From the NCBI RefSeq assembly GCF_900110735.1, contig NZ_FOET01000008.1, positions 124,001 through 188,000 of the forward strand: a DNA stretch of 64,000 nucleotides, read 5' to 3'. Shown piece after piece: positions 51,865 to 63,427 of this stretch (position 1 is the stretch's first letter; each line of letters opens with the position of its first letter). The position numbers and the translations under genes were made by a program. A model generated the notes under the pieces. It was not told the DNA's origin, did not search any database, and saw only the letters and a program-made list of their open reading frames with translations. Origin of the DNA: Streptomyces radiopugnans (GTDB lineage Bacteria > Actinomycetota > Actinomycetes > Streptomycetales > Streptomycetaceae).

Positions 51865-51905
51865 GGCGGGGCCGTACCTCCCACCATGGGAGGTACGGCC
51901 CCGCC
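51865..51905 (-). terminator. Second aconitase terminator (18-bp perfect stem)
   Basis: GGCGGGGCCGTACCTCCC, loop ACCAT, exact complement. Confidence 0.85.
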
Positions 51906-51919
51906 GTCACCGCTTGAAC

Positions 51920-51955
51920 GCTGCCCGCCGCCCGGCCAGCCGGGCGGCGGGCAGC
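51920..51955 (-). terminator. First aconitase terminator (16-bp perfect stem)
   Basis: GCTGCCCGCCGCCCGG, loop CCAG, exact complement. It lies 29 bp after the acnA stop. Confidence 0.85.
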
Positions 51956-51984
51956 GGCCTCTCACTCGCGGGTCGCCTTGCGGA

Positions 51985-54819
<2,835 letters not shown>

Positions 54820-54964
54820 GACAGTCTCCTTCAAGTGCATGGGTTCGCGCGTACCACCGCGATCCTGCCGCCCCGGGCCCCGACCGCTTCGCTCAGGCTC
54901 ACCTAAGTCGGGGGTCGCCCGGCGAAGCCTCGGCGGACGCGGCGGCGGTACGCCTCTCGGTAGA

Positions 54965-54982
54965 TATCTCGATGTCGAGATA
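54965..54982. promoter_or_regulatory. MarR-type palindrome upstream of acnA
   Basis: TATCTCGA-TG-TCGAGATA: perfect 8-bp arms. It resembles sites of MarR-family regulators; from memory, TamR in S. coelicolor controls the aconitase gene sacA. The related site at 55156 has the same ATCTC-N6-GAGAT spacing. The remainder of the gap 54820-55183 holds no gene. Confidence 0.6.
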
Positions 54983-55155
54983 ACTCTAGTACATGGCGGC
55001 TCCACGGTCATGCCCCGCCCCGCTCCGGGTACCCGTGCAACCGACCCCAAGCGCCGGCGCGGACACGAGTCGGCCATGGAGCGGACCGCCGCGTGCCCGA
55101 TAAACGGGTGAAAGTACGAAGAAAGCATGAAGAAACACAGGCCACAGAGGTTGAC

Positions 55156-55176
55156 ATCTCATATCTGAGATAACAT
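55156..55176 (+). promoter_or_regulatory. Palindrome and leaderless promoter of the HTH-MurA gene
   Basis: ATCTCA-TATC-TGAGAT (55156-55171) overlaps TTGACA (55151-55156) and TAACAT (55171-55176). TAACAT ends 7 nt before the ATG, so the message is probably leaderless and would be blocked by a protein bound to the palindrome. Confidence 0.55.
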
Positions 55177-55183
55177 CACCCTC

Positions 55184-56713
55184 ATGACCGACGACTACCT
55201 CATGCGCATCGGCAAGCTCATCCGCGACGCCCGCCAGCACCGAGGCTGGACCCAGGCCCAGCTGGCGGAAGCCCTGGCCACCAGCCAGAGCGCGGTCAAC
55301 CGCATCGAGCGCGGCAACCAAAACATCAGTCTTGAGATGATCGCCCGTATCGGTGAAGCCCTGGACAGTGAGATCGTCTCACTGGGCTACTCCGGTCCGA
55401 TGCATCTGCGGGTCGTCGGAGGCCGTCGTCTGTCCGGCGCCATCGACGTCAAGACCAGCAAGAACGCCTGCGTCGCCCTGCTGTGCGCCTCCCTGCTGAA
55501 CTCCGGCCGCACCGTGCTGCGCCGGGTCGCCCGCATCGAGGAGGTCTACCGGATCCTGGAGGTGCTCGGCTCCATCGGGGTGCGCACCCGCTGGATCAAC
55601 GACGGCGCCGACCTGGAGATCGTCCCGCCCGCCGAGCTGGACCTGGACGGCATCGACGCCGACGCCGCCCGCCGCACCCGCAGCATCATCATGTTCCTCG
55701 GACCCCTGCTGCACCGGATGGACCACTTCCGCATCCCCTACGCGGGCGGCTGCGACCTGGGCACCCGCACCGTGCAGCCGCACATGAGCGCACTGCGGCA
55801 CTTCGGCCTGGAGGTCACCGCCACCGAGGGCACCTACCACTCGGTGGTGGACCGCTCCGTCCGCCCCACCCGCCCGATCGTGCTGACCGAGCGCGGGGAC
55901 ACCGTCACCGAGAACGCCCTGCTGGCCGCCGCCCGGCACGACGGCACCACCGTCATCCGCAACGCCTCCTCCAACTACATGGTCCAGGACCTGTGCTTCT
56001 TCCTGGAGGAGCTGGGCGTGCGGGTGGAGGGGGTGGGCACCACCACGCTGACCGTCCACGGCGTCCCCCACATCGACCGCGCCGTGGACTACTCCCCCTC
56101 CGAGGACCCGGTGGAGGCGATGAGCCTGCTGGCCGCGGCCGTGGTCACCGAGTCGGAGCTGACGGTGCGGCGGGTGCCGATCGAGTTCCTGGAGATCGAG
56201 CTGGCCGTGCTGGAGGAGATGGGGCTGGACCACGACCGCGGCGCGGAGTACCGCGCCGACAACGGCCGCACCCGCCTGGTCGACCTCACCGTGCGGCCCT
56301 CCAAGCTGGAGGCGCCGATCGACAAGATCCACCCGATGCCGTTCCCCGGCATCAACATCGACAACGTGCCCTTCTTCGCGGCCATCGCCGCCAGCGCCCA
56401 GGGCAAGACCCTCATCCACGACTGGGTCTACGACAACCGCGCCATCTACCTGACCGACCTCAACCGGCTCGGCGGACGCCTCCAGCTCCTGGACCCCCAC
56501 CGCGTCCTGGTCGAGGGCCCCACCCGCTGGCGCGCGGCCGAGATGATGTGCCCGCCCGCGCTGCGCCCGGCCGTGGTGGTGCTGCTGGCGATGATGGCGG
56601 CCGAGGGCACCTCGGTGCTGCGCAACGTCTACGTCATCAACCGCGGCTACGAGGACCTGGCCGAGCGGCTGAACTCGGTGGGCGCGCGCATCGACATCTT
56701 CCGCGACATCTGA
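55184..56713 (+). CDS. Helix-turn-helix fused to UDP-GlcNAc 1-carboxyvinyltransferase (MurA-like)
   Basis: 509 residues. Residues about 8-65 are an XRE helix-turn-helix (IRDARQHRGWTQAQLAEALA, SQSAVNRIERGNQNISLEM). Residues 72-509 are a MurA domain: VDVKTSKNACVALLCASLL (Lys-Asn), YAGGCDLGTRTVQPHMSALRHFG with catalytic Cys C190, and PRGDTVTENALLAAA-type and FPGINIDNVPFFAAIAA blocks. MurA transfers enolpyruvate to UDP-GlcNAc, the first committed step of peptidoglycan synthesis. The fusion suggests an enzyme that also binds DNA. Streptomyces has this as a second MurA-like protein. Confidence 0.9.
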   Translation: MTDDYLMRIGKLIRDARQHRGWTQAQLAEALATSQSAVNRIERGNQNISLEMIARIGEALDSEIVSLGYSGPMHLRVVGGRRLSGAIDVKTSKNACVALLCASLLNSGRTVLRRVARIEEVYRILEVLGSIGVRTRWINDGADLEIVPPAELDLDGIDADAARRTRSIIMFLGPLLHRMDHFRIPYAGGCDLGTRTVQPHMSALRHFGLEVTATEGTYHSVVDRSVRPTRPIVLTERGDTVTENALLAAARHDGTTVIRNASSNYMVQDLCFFLEELGVRVEGVGTTTLTVHGVPHIDRAVDYSPSEDPVEAMSLLAAAVVTESELTVRRVPIEFLEIELAVLEEMGLDHDRGAEYRADNGRTRLVDLTVRPSKLEAPIDKIHPMPFPGINIDNVPFFAAIAASAQGKTLIHDWVYDNRAIYLTDLNRLGGRLQLLDPHRVLVEGPTRWRAAEMMCPPALRPAVVVLLAMMAAEGTSVLRNVYVINRGYEDLAERLNSVGARIDIFRDI

Positions 56714-56764
56714 CGGGCGGATGCCGTGCCGGCGCGGGAGGCCCCGGCGCGCGGGGCATCCCGC

Positions 56765-56794
56765 GTGGCACCCCGCGGGGAAGCGGGGTGCCAC
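56765..56794. terminator. Bidirectional terminator after the HTH-MurA gene
   Basis: GTGGCACCCCGC, 6-nt loop GGGGAA, exact complement, between convergent genes. Confidence 0.75.
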
Positions 56795-56812
56795 CGGTGG
56801 ACCGGCGGTCCG

Positions 56813-57385
56813 TCAGCCGCGGCCGGTCGAGAACCTCAGCACCATGAGGTCGAACGCGAAGGCGGTGGAGCAGGACAGCGGCACCTCCCGTCCGAGCACC
56901 TCCACGGTGGCGGAGGCGTCGAGCGGTGTGTTGGTGCCCCTGGTGATCACGTAGTGACCGGCCGGGTCCTCGACGACCTCGTGCACACGGGTGGGCTCCC
57001 CCGCGGCCGTGTAGGTGCCGGTGACGGTCGCGTCGCCGGCCGGTTCCCCCGTGCCGTCCAGCTTCCTGAGCGGGATGTCGGCCGCGATCGCGCCGCCGGA
57101 GAACAGCGTGGCGCCCCCCGGGCCGTAGCCGCCGCCGTACTCCCCCTCCGGCGTCTCCACGACCACGCCGGTGTGCGTGCCGTACGCGGAGTTCTGGTAC
57201 AGGTCCACCGCGACGAACACGTCCCCGGAACGCCCGGAGCAGTTCACCGCGTACCCCTTCTCGACCGTCCGGGTCGGTTTGGTGCCGCCCTCCGCGGAGG
57301 GAGCGGCCTGCGCCGCCCCGGGGACGGCGGTCAGTGTTCCGACCGCGGCCAGGCAGGCCAGCGCGGCTCGTGTCGTGGTCCTCAA
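56813..57385 (-). CDS. Secreted protein of unknown function
   Basis: 190 residues. A Sec signal peptide (TRAALACLAAVGTLTAVPGAAQA) is followed by a beta-rich mature part (YAVNCSGRSGDVFVAVDLYQN, GGGYGPGGATLFSGGAIAADI, VEVLGREVPLSCSTAFAFDL). Two cysteines could form a disulfide. The start codon is TTG with GAGGGGAG 7 nt upstream; no ATG or GTG is in frame near it. Similar to secreted hypothetical proteins in other Streptomyces. Confidence 0.75.
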   Translation of the reverse strand: MRTTTRAALACLAAVGTLTAVPGAAQAAPSAEGGTKPTRTVEKGYAVNCSGRSGDVFVAVDLYQNSAYGTHTGVVVETPEGEYGGGYGPGGATLFSGGAIAADIPLRKLDGTGEPAGDATVTGTYTAAGEPTRVHEVVEDPAGHYVITRGTNTPLDASATVEVLGREVPLSCSTAFAFDLMVLRFSTGRG

Positions 57386-57509
57386 CTCGGTTCTCCCCTC
57401 GGGCCCCGGCGGGCCCCGCCTCCGGCGCCGTCTGGCCGGCGCCGGAGCACAGAAGACACCCGGGGCGGGCCTTCGGTTGTACCGGACGGGCGCGGCACCC
57501 GCCGCGAGA

Positions 57510-57547
57510 GCCCCGGCTCCGGGCGCGGGGGCGCCGGGAGCCGGGGC
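57510..57547 (-). terminator. Hairpin after the acidic lipoprotein gene
   Basis: GCCCCGGCTCC and its exact complement, 11 bp, with a 16-nt loop. Confidence 0.55.
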
Positions 57548-57586
57548 GGGGCAGGGCGGGAGGGGGCGGAAGGGCGTGCCGGAGCG

Positions 57587-58408
57587 TCAGGCGAGCTTCT
57601 CCGCCTGGGCCTCGATGACGGCGGCCGGGAGGTCGAAGTCCTCGCCGCTGCCGGCGGCGGCGATGTTGAAGGAGGAGAAGACGGCCAGCGTGGCGCCCTG
57701 CCGCACCACGGCCAGCTTGAACGGGACCTTCTCGCCGTCCTGCTCGCTGGTCACCGTCCAGGCGGCGGCCTCCTCGCCGCTGGCGACCTTCTCCTCCTTG
57801 ACGCCGGTCACCTTCTGCTCGTCGCCCTTGACGCCTCCGGTGAACCCGCCGGAGCAGGACTCGGCGGCGGTGCGCAGGTCGGCGAGGGTCTTCTCCGCGC
57901 CCCCGTCCTCGTAGGAGGCGAGGGTGACCATCGTCGTCGTGGCGTCGAGGGCGCCCTGGATCGCGTCCTCGAAGTTCTCCAGGTCCTCTTCGGTCAGCTC
58001 CTCGGAGCCCTCCGTGCCGCTGTCGGCCGGCTTCTCGGGCTCCTGGGTGACGATGCGCCGGGCGGTCGCCGCCGGGTCGCCGACCGGCACGCCGAGCTGG
58101 GCGTGCGCCAGGGGCGTGCACTCGTCGTTGTCGGAGGAGACCTCCTTGGCGGAGACGCTGTCGCCGGGGCCCAGCTCGTCGACCTTGTGGCCCTCGACGT
58201 CGCCGTCGGCGAGGATGAGCTTCTCCAGTTCGGCGGAGGTCCTGGCCCCGGCGGCCGGACCGGAGGAGGCGGACTTCCCGGCCTTGTCGGCCTTGCCCTT
58301 CTCCCCGTCCCCTCCGCCGGAGTCCGAACCGCCGCAGGCGGTGGCCAGCAGGGCCAGGCAGGCCGCCGAGGCGGCGAGGGCGGTACGGCGTACGGCGGTG
58401 GATCGCAT
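57587..58408 (-). CDS. Acidic lipoprotein of unknown function
   Basis: 273 residues. Lipobox LLATAC is followed by a Gly/Lys linker. The mature region is very acidic (DSGTEGSEELTEEDLENFEDA) and contains a probable beta-sandwich (LAVVRQGATLAVFSSFNIAA). Two cysteines (DECTPLAHAQLG, ESCSGGFTGG) may pair. Anchored outside the cytoplasmic membrane. Resembles the lipoproteins with PknH-like sensor folds in Streptomyces, but I cannot confirm that. Confidence 0.78.
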   Translation of the reverse strand: MRSTAVRRTALAASAACLALLATACGGSDSGGGDGEKGKADKAGKSASSGPAAGARTSAELEKLILADGDVEGHKVDELGPGDSVSAKEVSSDNDECTPLAHAQLGVPVGDPAATARRIVTQEPEKPADSGTEGSEELTEEDLENFEDAIQGALDATTTMVTLASYEDGGAEKTLADLRTAAESCSGGFTGGVKGDEQKVTGVKEEKVASGEEAAAWTVTSEQDGEKVPFKLAVVRQGATLAVFSSFNIAAAGSGEDFDLPAAVIEAQAEKLA

Positions 58409-58626
58409 CGTGTGTTCTCTCTGCTCCGTTGGCGGGCCCTGTTCCGTCGGCGGGCCCCGGCGCCGCCCGGAGGTTTTGCCCGGCACCGGCCCGCCACAGG
58501 TCCCTGTGGCGGGCCAACTCTAGGAGTTCACGCCTCGGCGGAGACGGGAAGCTTCGGACCGGCGTTCGATCGTGACTGTGATGTGATCATTCCGGACCCG
58601 GCCCGTGGAGGCCGGGCCCGCACGCT

Positions 58627-58669
58627 CCCACCGCCGCCCCCCACCGCGGTCCGACGGGGCGGCGGTGGG
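58627..58669 (-). terminator. Terminator after the protease-CAP gene
   Basis: Perfect 14-bp arms CCCACCGCCGCCCC / GGGGCGGCGGTGGG with a 15-nt loop. Confidence 0.7.
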
Positions 58670-58688
58670 TGGTGGCGGGATCGGCGGG

Positions 58689-60293
58689 TCAGCGGCGCTT
58701 GCCGAAGTTCTGGACCCACCAGGGGCCCCCGGCCTTCTCGCTCACCCCGATGCCGATGTCCTGGTAGGCGCAGTTGAGGATGTTCCTGCGGTGGCCGGGG
58801 CTGTTCATCCAACCGTTCATCACCTGCTCGGGGGTCTTCTGCCCCCTGGCGATGTTCTCCGCCAGCGCGGACCAGGAGTATCCGGCGGCCTCGACCCGCG
58901 AGGCCATGGTGGAGCCGTCGGGGCCGACGTGGGAGAGCACGCCGCGCTCGGCCATGGTCCCGGCGTAGGTCTGGGCGGCGCGGGCCAGCCTCTCGTCCGC
59001 CGTCAGCGGTCGGCAGCCGGCCTTCGTCCGCTCGGCGTTGACCAGCCGGAGCACCTGCCGCGCGGCCGCACCGCCCGTCTCCGGCTCCGGCTCGGCGGGC
59101 CGGGAGGCGGTCGGCTCGGGCGCGGGGGTCTGCTCCGGTGCGGTGGGCCGCGGGGTGCCGGCCCCGCCGTCCGCCGGGGGCCGCGAGCCGGGGCCGACGG
59201 TCAGGCCGAACTTGTCCAGGACCTCGGTGACGGGCTGGAAGAAGGTGGTGCCGCCCCTGCTGCAGTCGCCGTTGCCGCCCGAGGTGAGGCCGACGGCGAC
59301 GCCGCCCGCGAAGAGCGCTCCGCCGCTGTCGCCGGGCTGGGCGCACACGTTGGTGCGGATGAGGCCGTGGACCCTGCCCTGCGGGTAGTTGACCGTGGCG
59401 TTCAGCCCGGTGACGGTGCCGCCGTGCAGGCCGGTGGTGCTGCCGCTGCGCTGGACGCGCTGGCCGACGAACGCCTCGCCGGCACTGGTGATCTCCTGGG
59501 TGCCGCCGTTGTAGAGGTTCACGGCGGCGGGGCGCGGGACTTCGGGGTTGTCGTAGCGGATCAGCGCGTAGTCGTCGCCGGGGAAGCTGCTCTCCACGGC
59601 CTTGCCCACCCGCTGCCGCGAGGAGTCCCCGCTGCTCCAGGTGGCGCCCTTCTTCGTGCAGTGGCCCGCGGTGACGACGAAGTACTCGTCCCCCTTGCGG
59701 GCGTTGAACCCGGCCGAGCAGCGGGACCCGCCGGAGGTGATGGCGTCCCCGCCCGCGACGAAGGGCTCGAAGACGCCCTCCACCCGCTCCATTCGCGCCT
59801 TGCCGCCCAGCTTCGCGACCTTCTCGCGCAGCTCGCGCCACTCGTCCCCGGTCACGGTCGAGTCCACCGTGACCAGCACCTTGTTGGTGCGGGGGTCCAC
59901 CGCCCAGGAGGTGCCCGGGGTGCGCGTGCTGCGGTCCAGCGACGACTTGGCCCTGGTCAGCTCCTCGGTGGTGCTGTCGACCTCCTTCGCGACCGCCCCC
60001 GCCCTGCGGACCGCCGTCAGGTCGCCGCCGTCGACGACGTTGACGACCAGCTTCCTGGTGGCGGGGTCGTAGTAGGACCCGGCCGCCTCCTCGCCCAGCT
60101 TCGCCTCCAGCCGGTGGGCCAGGGCGCTCGCCTGGGCCGCGCTGAGGAGCGAGGGCGCGGGGATGGCGTCCGCCTCGGGCTGCAGCACGACGATCGTGGT
60201 GGCCGCCACGGACGCGGCGGCGGCGCCGATGGCCGCCTTCAGGACCATCGGCCGTCTGCGCGCCCGCCGTCCTCGCTGCTGCTTCACCTTCAC
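58689..60293 (-). CDS. Streptogrisin-type serine protease fused to a CAP domain
   Basis: 534 residues. After an export signal (VLKAAIGAAAASVAATTIVVL) comes an alpha-lytic-protease prodomain (about 60-175). The chymotrypsin-fold S1 domain (about 180-365) has H211 (TAGHCT), D241 (DDYALIRY) and S323 (QPGDSGGALF). A Pro/Thr/Glu linker leads to a C-terminal CAP/SCP domain (about 410-534: LVNAERTKAGCRPLTADERL, AERGVLSHVGPDGS, ENIARGQKTPEQVMNGWMNS, PGHRRNILNCAYQDIGIG). A CAP tail on a streptogrisin is unusual; other members carry chitin-binding modules or none. Secreted; substrates unknown. Confidence 0.9.
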   Translation of the reverse strand: MKVKQQRGRRARRRPMVLKAAIGAAAASVAATTIVVLQPEADAIPAPSLLSAAQASALAHRLEAKLGEEAAGSYYDPATRKLVVNVVDGGDLTAVRRAGAVAKEVDSTTEELTRAKSSLDRSTRTPGTSWAVDPRTNKVLVTVDSTVTGDEWRELREKVAKLGGKARMERVEGVFEPFVAGGDAITSGGSRCSAGFNARKGDEYFVVTAGHCTKKGATWSSGDSSRQRVGKAVESSFPGDDYALIRYDNPEVPRPAAVNLYNGGTQEITSAGEAFVGQRVQRSGSTTGLHGGTVTGLNATVNYPQGRVHGLIRTNVCAQPGDSGGALFAGGVAVGLTSGGNGDCSRGGTTFFQPVTEVLDKFGLTVGPGSRPPADGGAGTPRPTAPEQTPAPEPTASRPAEPEPETGGAAARQVLRLVNAERTKAGCRPLTADERLARAAQTYAGTMAERGVLSHVGPDGSTMASRVEAAGYSWSALAENIARGQKTPEQVMNGWMNSPGHRRNILNCAYQDIGIGVSEKAGGPWWVQNFGKRR

Positions 60294-60413
60294 AGATCCG
60301 CTCCGTTCACTTGTGGGGGGATCGCCCTGCGGCGACGTCCGGGGGGACGCTATCGCCGCAGATCAGCGAGGTGAGCGGGTTTCAAAGAGCCCTCAGGGGC
60401 AGCTAAGGAACAG

Positions 60414-61871
60414 CTAAGGCGGGCCGCCCGCCCCCGGCTTCCCCGCCTGCGCTCCCCGCGGCCTTCCGGGACGGGGGGAGCGGGTACGGGAGAGCCCGGG
60501 AAGGCGGAGCCAGGCACGGCGCCGCCTCCCGTGGGAGGCGCGCTCGCCGCCGGGGGCGCGTTCGGAGGCCAGTTCCAGCTCCATCAGCACCCGCGCCCCG
60601 CCCAGCGGCGCGCGGCCGACCTCCAGTCGGCCGCGTCCGGTGTCGGCGGCGCGGTGGGCTATGTCCAGGCCCAGGCCGGTGGAACCGCCGACGCTCGCGC
60701 CCCGGGCCAGGGCACGCTCGGGGTCGGGGATGCCGGGGCCTGCGTCGTCCACGGTCACCACCACCGCGTGCGCCGTGCGGTGCACTCCCACCGCCAGTGC
60801 CGTGCTCTCCGGGGTGTGCCGGAAGACGTTGCCGACCAGGGCGTCGACGGCCGCGGCCAGGTCCTCCTCCGGCAGCAGGACGGGGGTGGGCTCGTCCGTC
60901 ACGGTCACCGCGCACTCCCGGCCCTGCTGCGCCGCCAGGACCGACCAGAAGTCCATCCGTGCGGACACCACGCGCGCCGCCTCGCACGGTGCCTTCGGCC
61001 CCGGTGGGGCCGGGGCGGCCAGGGCGGCCGACAGGGGGGTGCGCGCCGCCTTGATGATGGAGTCGAGTTCCTCCTCCAGGTGCGTGACGGCCGCCTCCAG
61101 CCGGTCGGCGTCCTCCCGCCGCAGGCCGGAGGCGATGCGCTCGGACTCCAGGTGCAGCGCCGTCAGCGGCGTTCTGAGGCGGTGCGAGAGGTCGGCCACC
61201 AACTCGCGCTCCATCGCCAGCAGTTCGACGACGCGGTCGGCCATGGTGTTGAACGCCGCCCCCGCCTCCTGCAGTTCGGGAGGTCCCTTCGGCTCCAGCC
61301 GCCTGTCGAGGTCTCCCTCGCCCAGGGCGTTGGCGGCGCGCGAGAGGTCCCGCGAGGCGCGGACCACCCGTGCGCCCAGCCGGTCGGCGACCAGTACCGA
61401 TCCCGCCACCAGGGCCAGCGCCAGGGCCGACATCACCAGCCAGGAGGTGCCCACCCCGCGCTCGAACTCGGCGCGCGGCACGAAGGACTCCACCACCGCC
61501 ACCCGGTCCCTGGCCAGCACCACCGGCTGCAGGTGGACCCAGCCGTCCCCGGTGTCCTGGGCGAAGGTGCGCTGCTGCCGGGCCGCCCGCCGCCACGCGT
61601 CGGCGGGCGCGTACGCGGTGCCCACCAGCCGTCCGCCGGGGAGGTGGACGCCCAGCCGGCCGGTGCCGTCGAGTTCGGCCACGGCCTGCTGGACCTCGTC
61701 CGGGCGGGTGGTCAGGGCGAGCACGGGGGCCAGCGCCGCCGCCCGCTGCTCGGCCACCGTGATCGCCCGGGACCTCACCTCGGACTTGACCAGCAGGGCC
61801 AGGGGGATCAGGAAGGACAGCGCGACCATGGAGGTGACGGCCAGCGCGACGCCGGCAAGCGTCCGTCTCAT
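60414..61871 (-). CDS. Two-component sensor histidine kinase
   Basis: 485 residues. Two transmembrane helices (about 8-28 and 145-168) flank a sensor domain of about 115 residues. HAMP (DRLGARVVRASRDLSRAANALGEGDLDRRL, read in parts), H-box LVADLSHRLRTPLTALHLE, N-box DALVGNVFRHTPE, G-boxes VDDAGPGIPDPERAL and GGSTGLGLDIAHRA are intact. The C-terminus has a basic tail of about 50 residues. The start ATG overlaps the regulator's stop (ATGA). The signal is unknown. Confidence 0.92.
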   Translation of the reverse strand: MRRTLAGVALAVTSMVALSFLIPLALLVKSEVRSRAITVAEQRAAALAPVLALTTRPDEVQQAVAELDGTGRLGVHLPGGRLVGTAYAPADAWRRAARQQRTFAQDTGDGWVHLQPVVLARDRVAVVESFVPRAEFERGVGTSWLVMSALALALVAGSVLVADRLGARVVRASRDLSRAANALGEGDLDRRLEPKGPPELQEAGAAFNTMADRVVELLAMERELVADLSHRLRTPLTALHLESERIASGLRREDADRLEAAVTHLEEELDSIIKAARTPLSAALAAPAPPGPKAPCEAARVVSARMDFWSVLAAQQGRECAVTVTDEPTPVLLPEEDLAAAVDALVGNVFRHTPESTALAVGVHRTAHAVVVTVDDAGPGIPDPERALARGASVGGSTGLGLDIAHRAADTGRGRLEVGRAPLGGARVLMELELASERAPGGERASHGRRRRAWLRLPGLSRTRSPRPGRPRGAQAGKPGAGGPP

Positions 61872-62575
61872 CGGGGCGTCACCAGCTTGATGCCCACGCC
61901 CCGCACGGTGTGCAGATAGCGGGGCCGGCTCGCCCGCTCGCCCAGCTTGCGGCGCAGGGAGGACACGTGCACGTCCAGGGTCTGCTCCTCGACGTAGGAC
62001 TGCCGCCACACGTCGGCCAGGACGCGGCGGCGCGGCACCACCCGGTCCGCGCGCTCGGCGAGATAGGCCAGCAGGTCGAACTCGCGCCGGGTCAGGCGCA
62101 GTTCGTGACCGTCCAGGGAGACCGACCGCGCCTGCCGGTCGATGGCGAGGCCGCCCACGCGTATCGCGCCGTCCCGGGGCCCCGCCTCAGGGGCGGCGGA
62201 GCGTTCGGCCGCGGCGGCGGAGCGGCGCAGCACCGCCCCGAGCCGGGCCGCCAACTGGCCGCCGGAGAAGGGCTTGACCAGGTAGTCGTCGGCACCGGCG
62301 TTGAGCAGCCGGATGATCTCGGCCTCGTCGTCGCGCGCGGTGGCGACCAGCACCGGCACCTGCGAGATGCTGCGCAGCATGCGCAGGACGTCGACGCCGT
62401 CGAGGTCGGGCAGCCCCAGGTCGAGCACCACCGCGTCCGGCGGCTGCCGCGTCACCTCCCGCAGGGCCTCGAATCCGTAGGGGGAGCTGCGCACCACGTG
62501 GTCGTGCCGGGACAGGACGTCGATGAGCCTGGCCCGTATCACGGGGTCGTCCTCGACCAGAAGTACCGATGCCAT
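61868..62575 (-). CDS. OmpR-family response regulator
   Basis: 235 residues. Receiver: VLLVEDDPVIRARLIDVL, phosphoacceptor Asp in AVVLDLGLPDLDG, VLVATARDD, DDYLVKPFSGGQL. Winged-helix DNA-binding domain: RLTRREFDLLAYLAERADRV, QTLDVHVSSLRRKLGE, YLHTVRGVGIKL. Followed by the cognate kinase with a 4-bp overlap. TACCGT lies 8 nt before the ATG and no Shine-Dalgarno is seen. The divergent secreted-protein gene at 62686 is a possible target. Confidence 0.93.
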   Translation of the reverse strand: MASVLLVEDDPVIRARLIDVLSRHDHVVRSSPYGFEALREVTRQPPDAVVLDLGLPDLDGVDVLRMLRSISQVPVLVATARDDEAEIIRLLNAGADDYLVKPFSGGQLAARLGAVLRRSAAAAERSAAPEAGPRDGAIRVGGLAIDRQARSVSLDGHELRLTRREFDLLAYLAERADRVVPRRRVLADVWRQSYVEEQTLDVHVSSLRRKLGERASRPRYLHTVRGVGIKLVTPR

Positions 62576-62685
62576 GGCCAGGGACGGTAACGGGTGCCGC
62601 CGGCGCACCGGCGACCGCCGTCCCGCCCGGGGGTCTTCACCGGCCCTCGCACGGGCCGCCGCGGACGGTCGGGCAGTATGGGGCG

Positions 62686-63255
62686 GTGCCCCGCTACCTG
62701 CGTTACGTACTGCTGTGGCTGTCGTGCACGTCCCTCAGCGTGACGACGGTGAGCCTCACCGTCCAGTTCGTGGTCGGGACGACCCGGCCCACCCCGCCCG
62801 TCGCCCGCGACACCCCGGGGACGGTCGTCTCCTCGCCGACGGCGAGCGCCGAACCGAGCAGGTCCCCCACCCCCTCGCCCACTCCCTCGCCCACCCGGCG
62901 CGCCTCCTCCCCCGCTCCCCCGCCGAAGCCGGCGGCCTCCCCCACCGCCCGTCCCGCCGCCCGCCCCACCCCGTCCCCCTCCGCGAACACCGGCGGCGAG
63001 GAGGGCTGCCACACCGCCGGTGCCGAGGTGCGCACCTTCCAGACCACGGGGGGACGGGCGTCCATACGGTTCGGAGGCAGCGGCGCCTGCCTGGTCTCGG
63101 CGCTGCCGGCCGGCGGCTTCACCGCGGCGACGCAGCGCGGTGGGCCGCGGGAGCTGACCGTGGTCTTCACCGGCGAGTCCTTCCGCTCGCAGATCGAGGT
63201 CACCTCGCCCACGCCCTCCAGTTACAGCGTGGCGATCAGGGAGTCGACCGTCTGA
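62686..63255 (+). CDS. Membrane-anchored or secreted Pro/Ser/Thr-rich protein
   Basis: 189 residues from a GTG; CAGTAT ends 6 nt upstream, the leaderless pattern. An N-terminal hydrophobic segment (LLWLSCTSLSVTTVSLTVQFVV) could be a signal anchor. A Pro/Ser/Thr stretch (PTPSPTPSPTRRASSPAPPP) spans the wall. The C-terminal 80 residues are a small beta domain with two Cys (EEGCHTAGAEV, GSGACLVSALPAGGF). Divergent from the two-component system. Function unknown. Confidence 0.7.
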   Translation: MPRYLRYVLLWLSCTSLSVTTVSLTVQFVVGTTRPTPPVARDTPGTVVSSPTASAEPSRSPTPSPTPSPTRRASSPAPPPKPAASPTARPAARPTPSPSANTGGEEGCHTAGAEVRTFQTTGGRASIRFGGSGACLVSALPAGGFTAATQRGGPRELTVVFTGESFRSQIEVTSPTPSSYSVAIRESTV

Positions 63256-63427
63256 GGACGGCCGGAGCCTTCTCCGGCCGGAGCGTTTCGGTGCCCGCCG
63301 ACGACGGCACCAGAGCCCTGTTCCGTCCGGCGCCGCTGCCCTTCCGCGGCCGGGGCGCGCGCCCCGGCCGTCCCCGGGACGGACGGGGACTGGCGGCACG
63401 CCCCCCGCCCGGGGATGGCAGGAGGGC

